From: Acidimicrobiales bacterium | GTDB taxonomy: Bacteria; Actinomycetota; Acidimicrobiia; Acidimicrobiales; JABEUL01 | Direction of reading: 5' to 3' | DNA length: 5,808 nt | Assembly: GCA_027451605.1 (NCBI GenBank) | Contig: DAIDJA010000129.1 | Coordinates: forward strand, 1-5,808 | Shown here: in pieces, positions 5,146 to 5,808 of the stretch | How positions within the stretch are numbered: the first letter of the stretch is position 1 | How the letters are laid out: every line of letters starts with the position of its first letter | Position numbers and translations under genes: made by a program | The notes under the pieces: model-generated | Database searches by the model: none | Told to the model about the DNA's origin: nothing | The model's input: the letters and a program-made list of their open reading frames with translations, nothing else

Positions 5146-5808
5146 ATGGCAAGTAAATCAAAGATTAGTTTTGCTCCCGGAGTGTATATAGATCTAAAGG
5201 CTCTTTCTGAAAATGTTCGCGCCCTTAAAGAAACGGTAGCACCGGCCAAACTCTGTTGTGTGGTTAAGGCCGACGCATACGGTCACGGGATGGTTGAAGT
5301 TTCTACAACAGCAGAAAGATCCGGGGCTTCCTGTTTAGCTGTTGCAACTGTAAACGAAGGAGTTGTCTTACGGGAATCGGGTGTGAAACTGCCTATATTG
5401 TTATTAAGTGAAACCGGTTTGGATGAATTAGAAGAAGCTGTGTCGTGGGGGCTAACTTTGACAATAGTCAAGGCGGATACCTTTAAGGTACTTTTAAGGC
5501 GTATACAAAATCTTAATGATAAATTAAAGGCCAATCCAACCGGTTTTGGATCCAAGATAAGTTCGTGCTTTGGCTATAAAGCTAAATTTTCGATAAAGCC
5601 GATCTTTAGTAAACAAGGCAAGAAGGTTCCGGTACACCTTAAGTTTGAAACGGGAATGTCTCGCCTGGGAGGTACTCAAGAAGAGCTGCTTAAAATAATA
5701 TCCCTTAAACAAGATTTGATTGAAGTTGAGTCAATTTGGACTCATATGGCTACTGCGGATATTAAAGGACACATAAATAATAAAACGCAAATTGACAGGT
5801 TTAATTCG
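5146..5808 (+). CDS. alr: alanine racemase, N-terminal part (cut by the window edge)
   Basis: Pyridoxal-phosphate enzyme that converts L-alanine to D-alanine for peptidoglycan. The first 221 residues are present. Visible motifs are VYIDLKALSENV (13-24), VVKADAYGHG (39-48) with the cofactor lysine Lys41, HLKFETGMSRLG (164-175), and SIWTHMATAD (197-206). By comparison with the Geobacillus enzyme, Lys166 matches the carbamylated lysine and Arg173 the cofactor-facing arginine. Two oddities stand out: Glu168 replaces the usual Asp of the KxDTGM motif, and a basic stretch at about 123-158 makes this region some 35 residues longer than normal. The catalytic tyrosine lies beyond the edge. The ATG at 5146 suits the family's N terminus but has no Shine-Dalgarno. 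TTG at 5113 is an in-frame alternative. Co-transcription with nnr is likely, perhaps modulated by the leader. Confidence 0.93.
   Translation, partial: MASKSKISFAPGVYIDLKALSENVRALKETVAPAKLCCVVKADAYGHGMVEVSTTAERSGASCLAVATVNEGVVLRESGVKLPILLLSETGLDELEEAVSWGLTLTIVKADTFKVLLRRIQNLNDKLKANPTGFGSKISSCFGYKAKFSIKPIFSKQGKKVPVHLKFETGMSRLGGTQEELLKIISLKQDLIEVESIWTHMATADIKGHINNKTQIDRFNS

Noticed and set aside
5283..5712. Two overlapping minus-strand frames opposite alr
   Set aside because: The plus strand here encodes recognisable alanine racemase motifs, so these are shadows.

Overview
The window holds three complete genes, one gene cut by the right edge, and an AT-rich 735-base stretch on the left that I cannot assign to a gene. 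All four genes lie on the + strand. In order they are: a family 3 glycoside hydrolase without a signal peptide (736-2904); holo-[acyl-carrier-protein] synthase acpS (3214-3603); a fused NAD(P)HX epimerase/dehydratase nnr (3600-5045); and the N-terminal part of alanine racemase alr (5146 to the edge).

The order acpS - nnr - alr is a housekeeping arrangement familiar from Actinomycetota, usually followed by tsaE/tsaB-type genes. The NnrE half is unusually compact, with only a short link between its GPGxNGxDG and DAAFGTG motifs. I associate that form with Acidimicrobiia-like and related marine actinobacteria. Base composition is well below that of typical soil actinobacteria, and spacers are visibly more AT-rich than genes. 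My best guess is a low-GC, probably aquatic actinobacterium. This is inference from gene order and motif style, not from a marker gene.

acpS and nnr overlap by four bases (GTGA) and are surely co-transcribed. An extended -10 promoter (TGATATGAT) sits just upstream of acpS. alr follows after 100 bases. That gap holds a strong Shine-Dalgarno sequence serving an 18-codon reading frame, which ends at an in-frame stop before alr, and a weak hairpin followed by T residues. The alr ATG itself has no visible Shine-Dalgarno. The glycosidase has its own promoter-like region, with several inverted repeats, and looks independently regulated. It has no obvious functional link to the acpS-nnr-alr group, which covers carrier-protein activation, repair of damaged NAD(P)H and D-alanine supply for the cell wall.

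The core genes are ordinary. The observations worth a second look are: an exact 21-base direct repeat, out of frame, near the 5' end of nnr; the leader arrangement before alr; a basic insertion of about 35 residues in Alr beside its active-site motif; and clustered palindromes before the glycosidase and before acpS. I found no convincing new multi-gene system, mobile element, CRISPR array or RNA gene.
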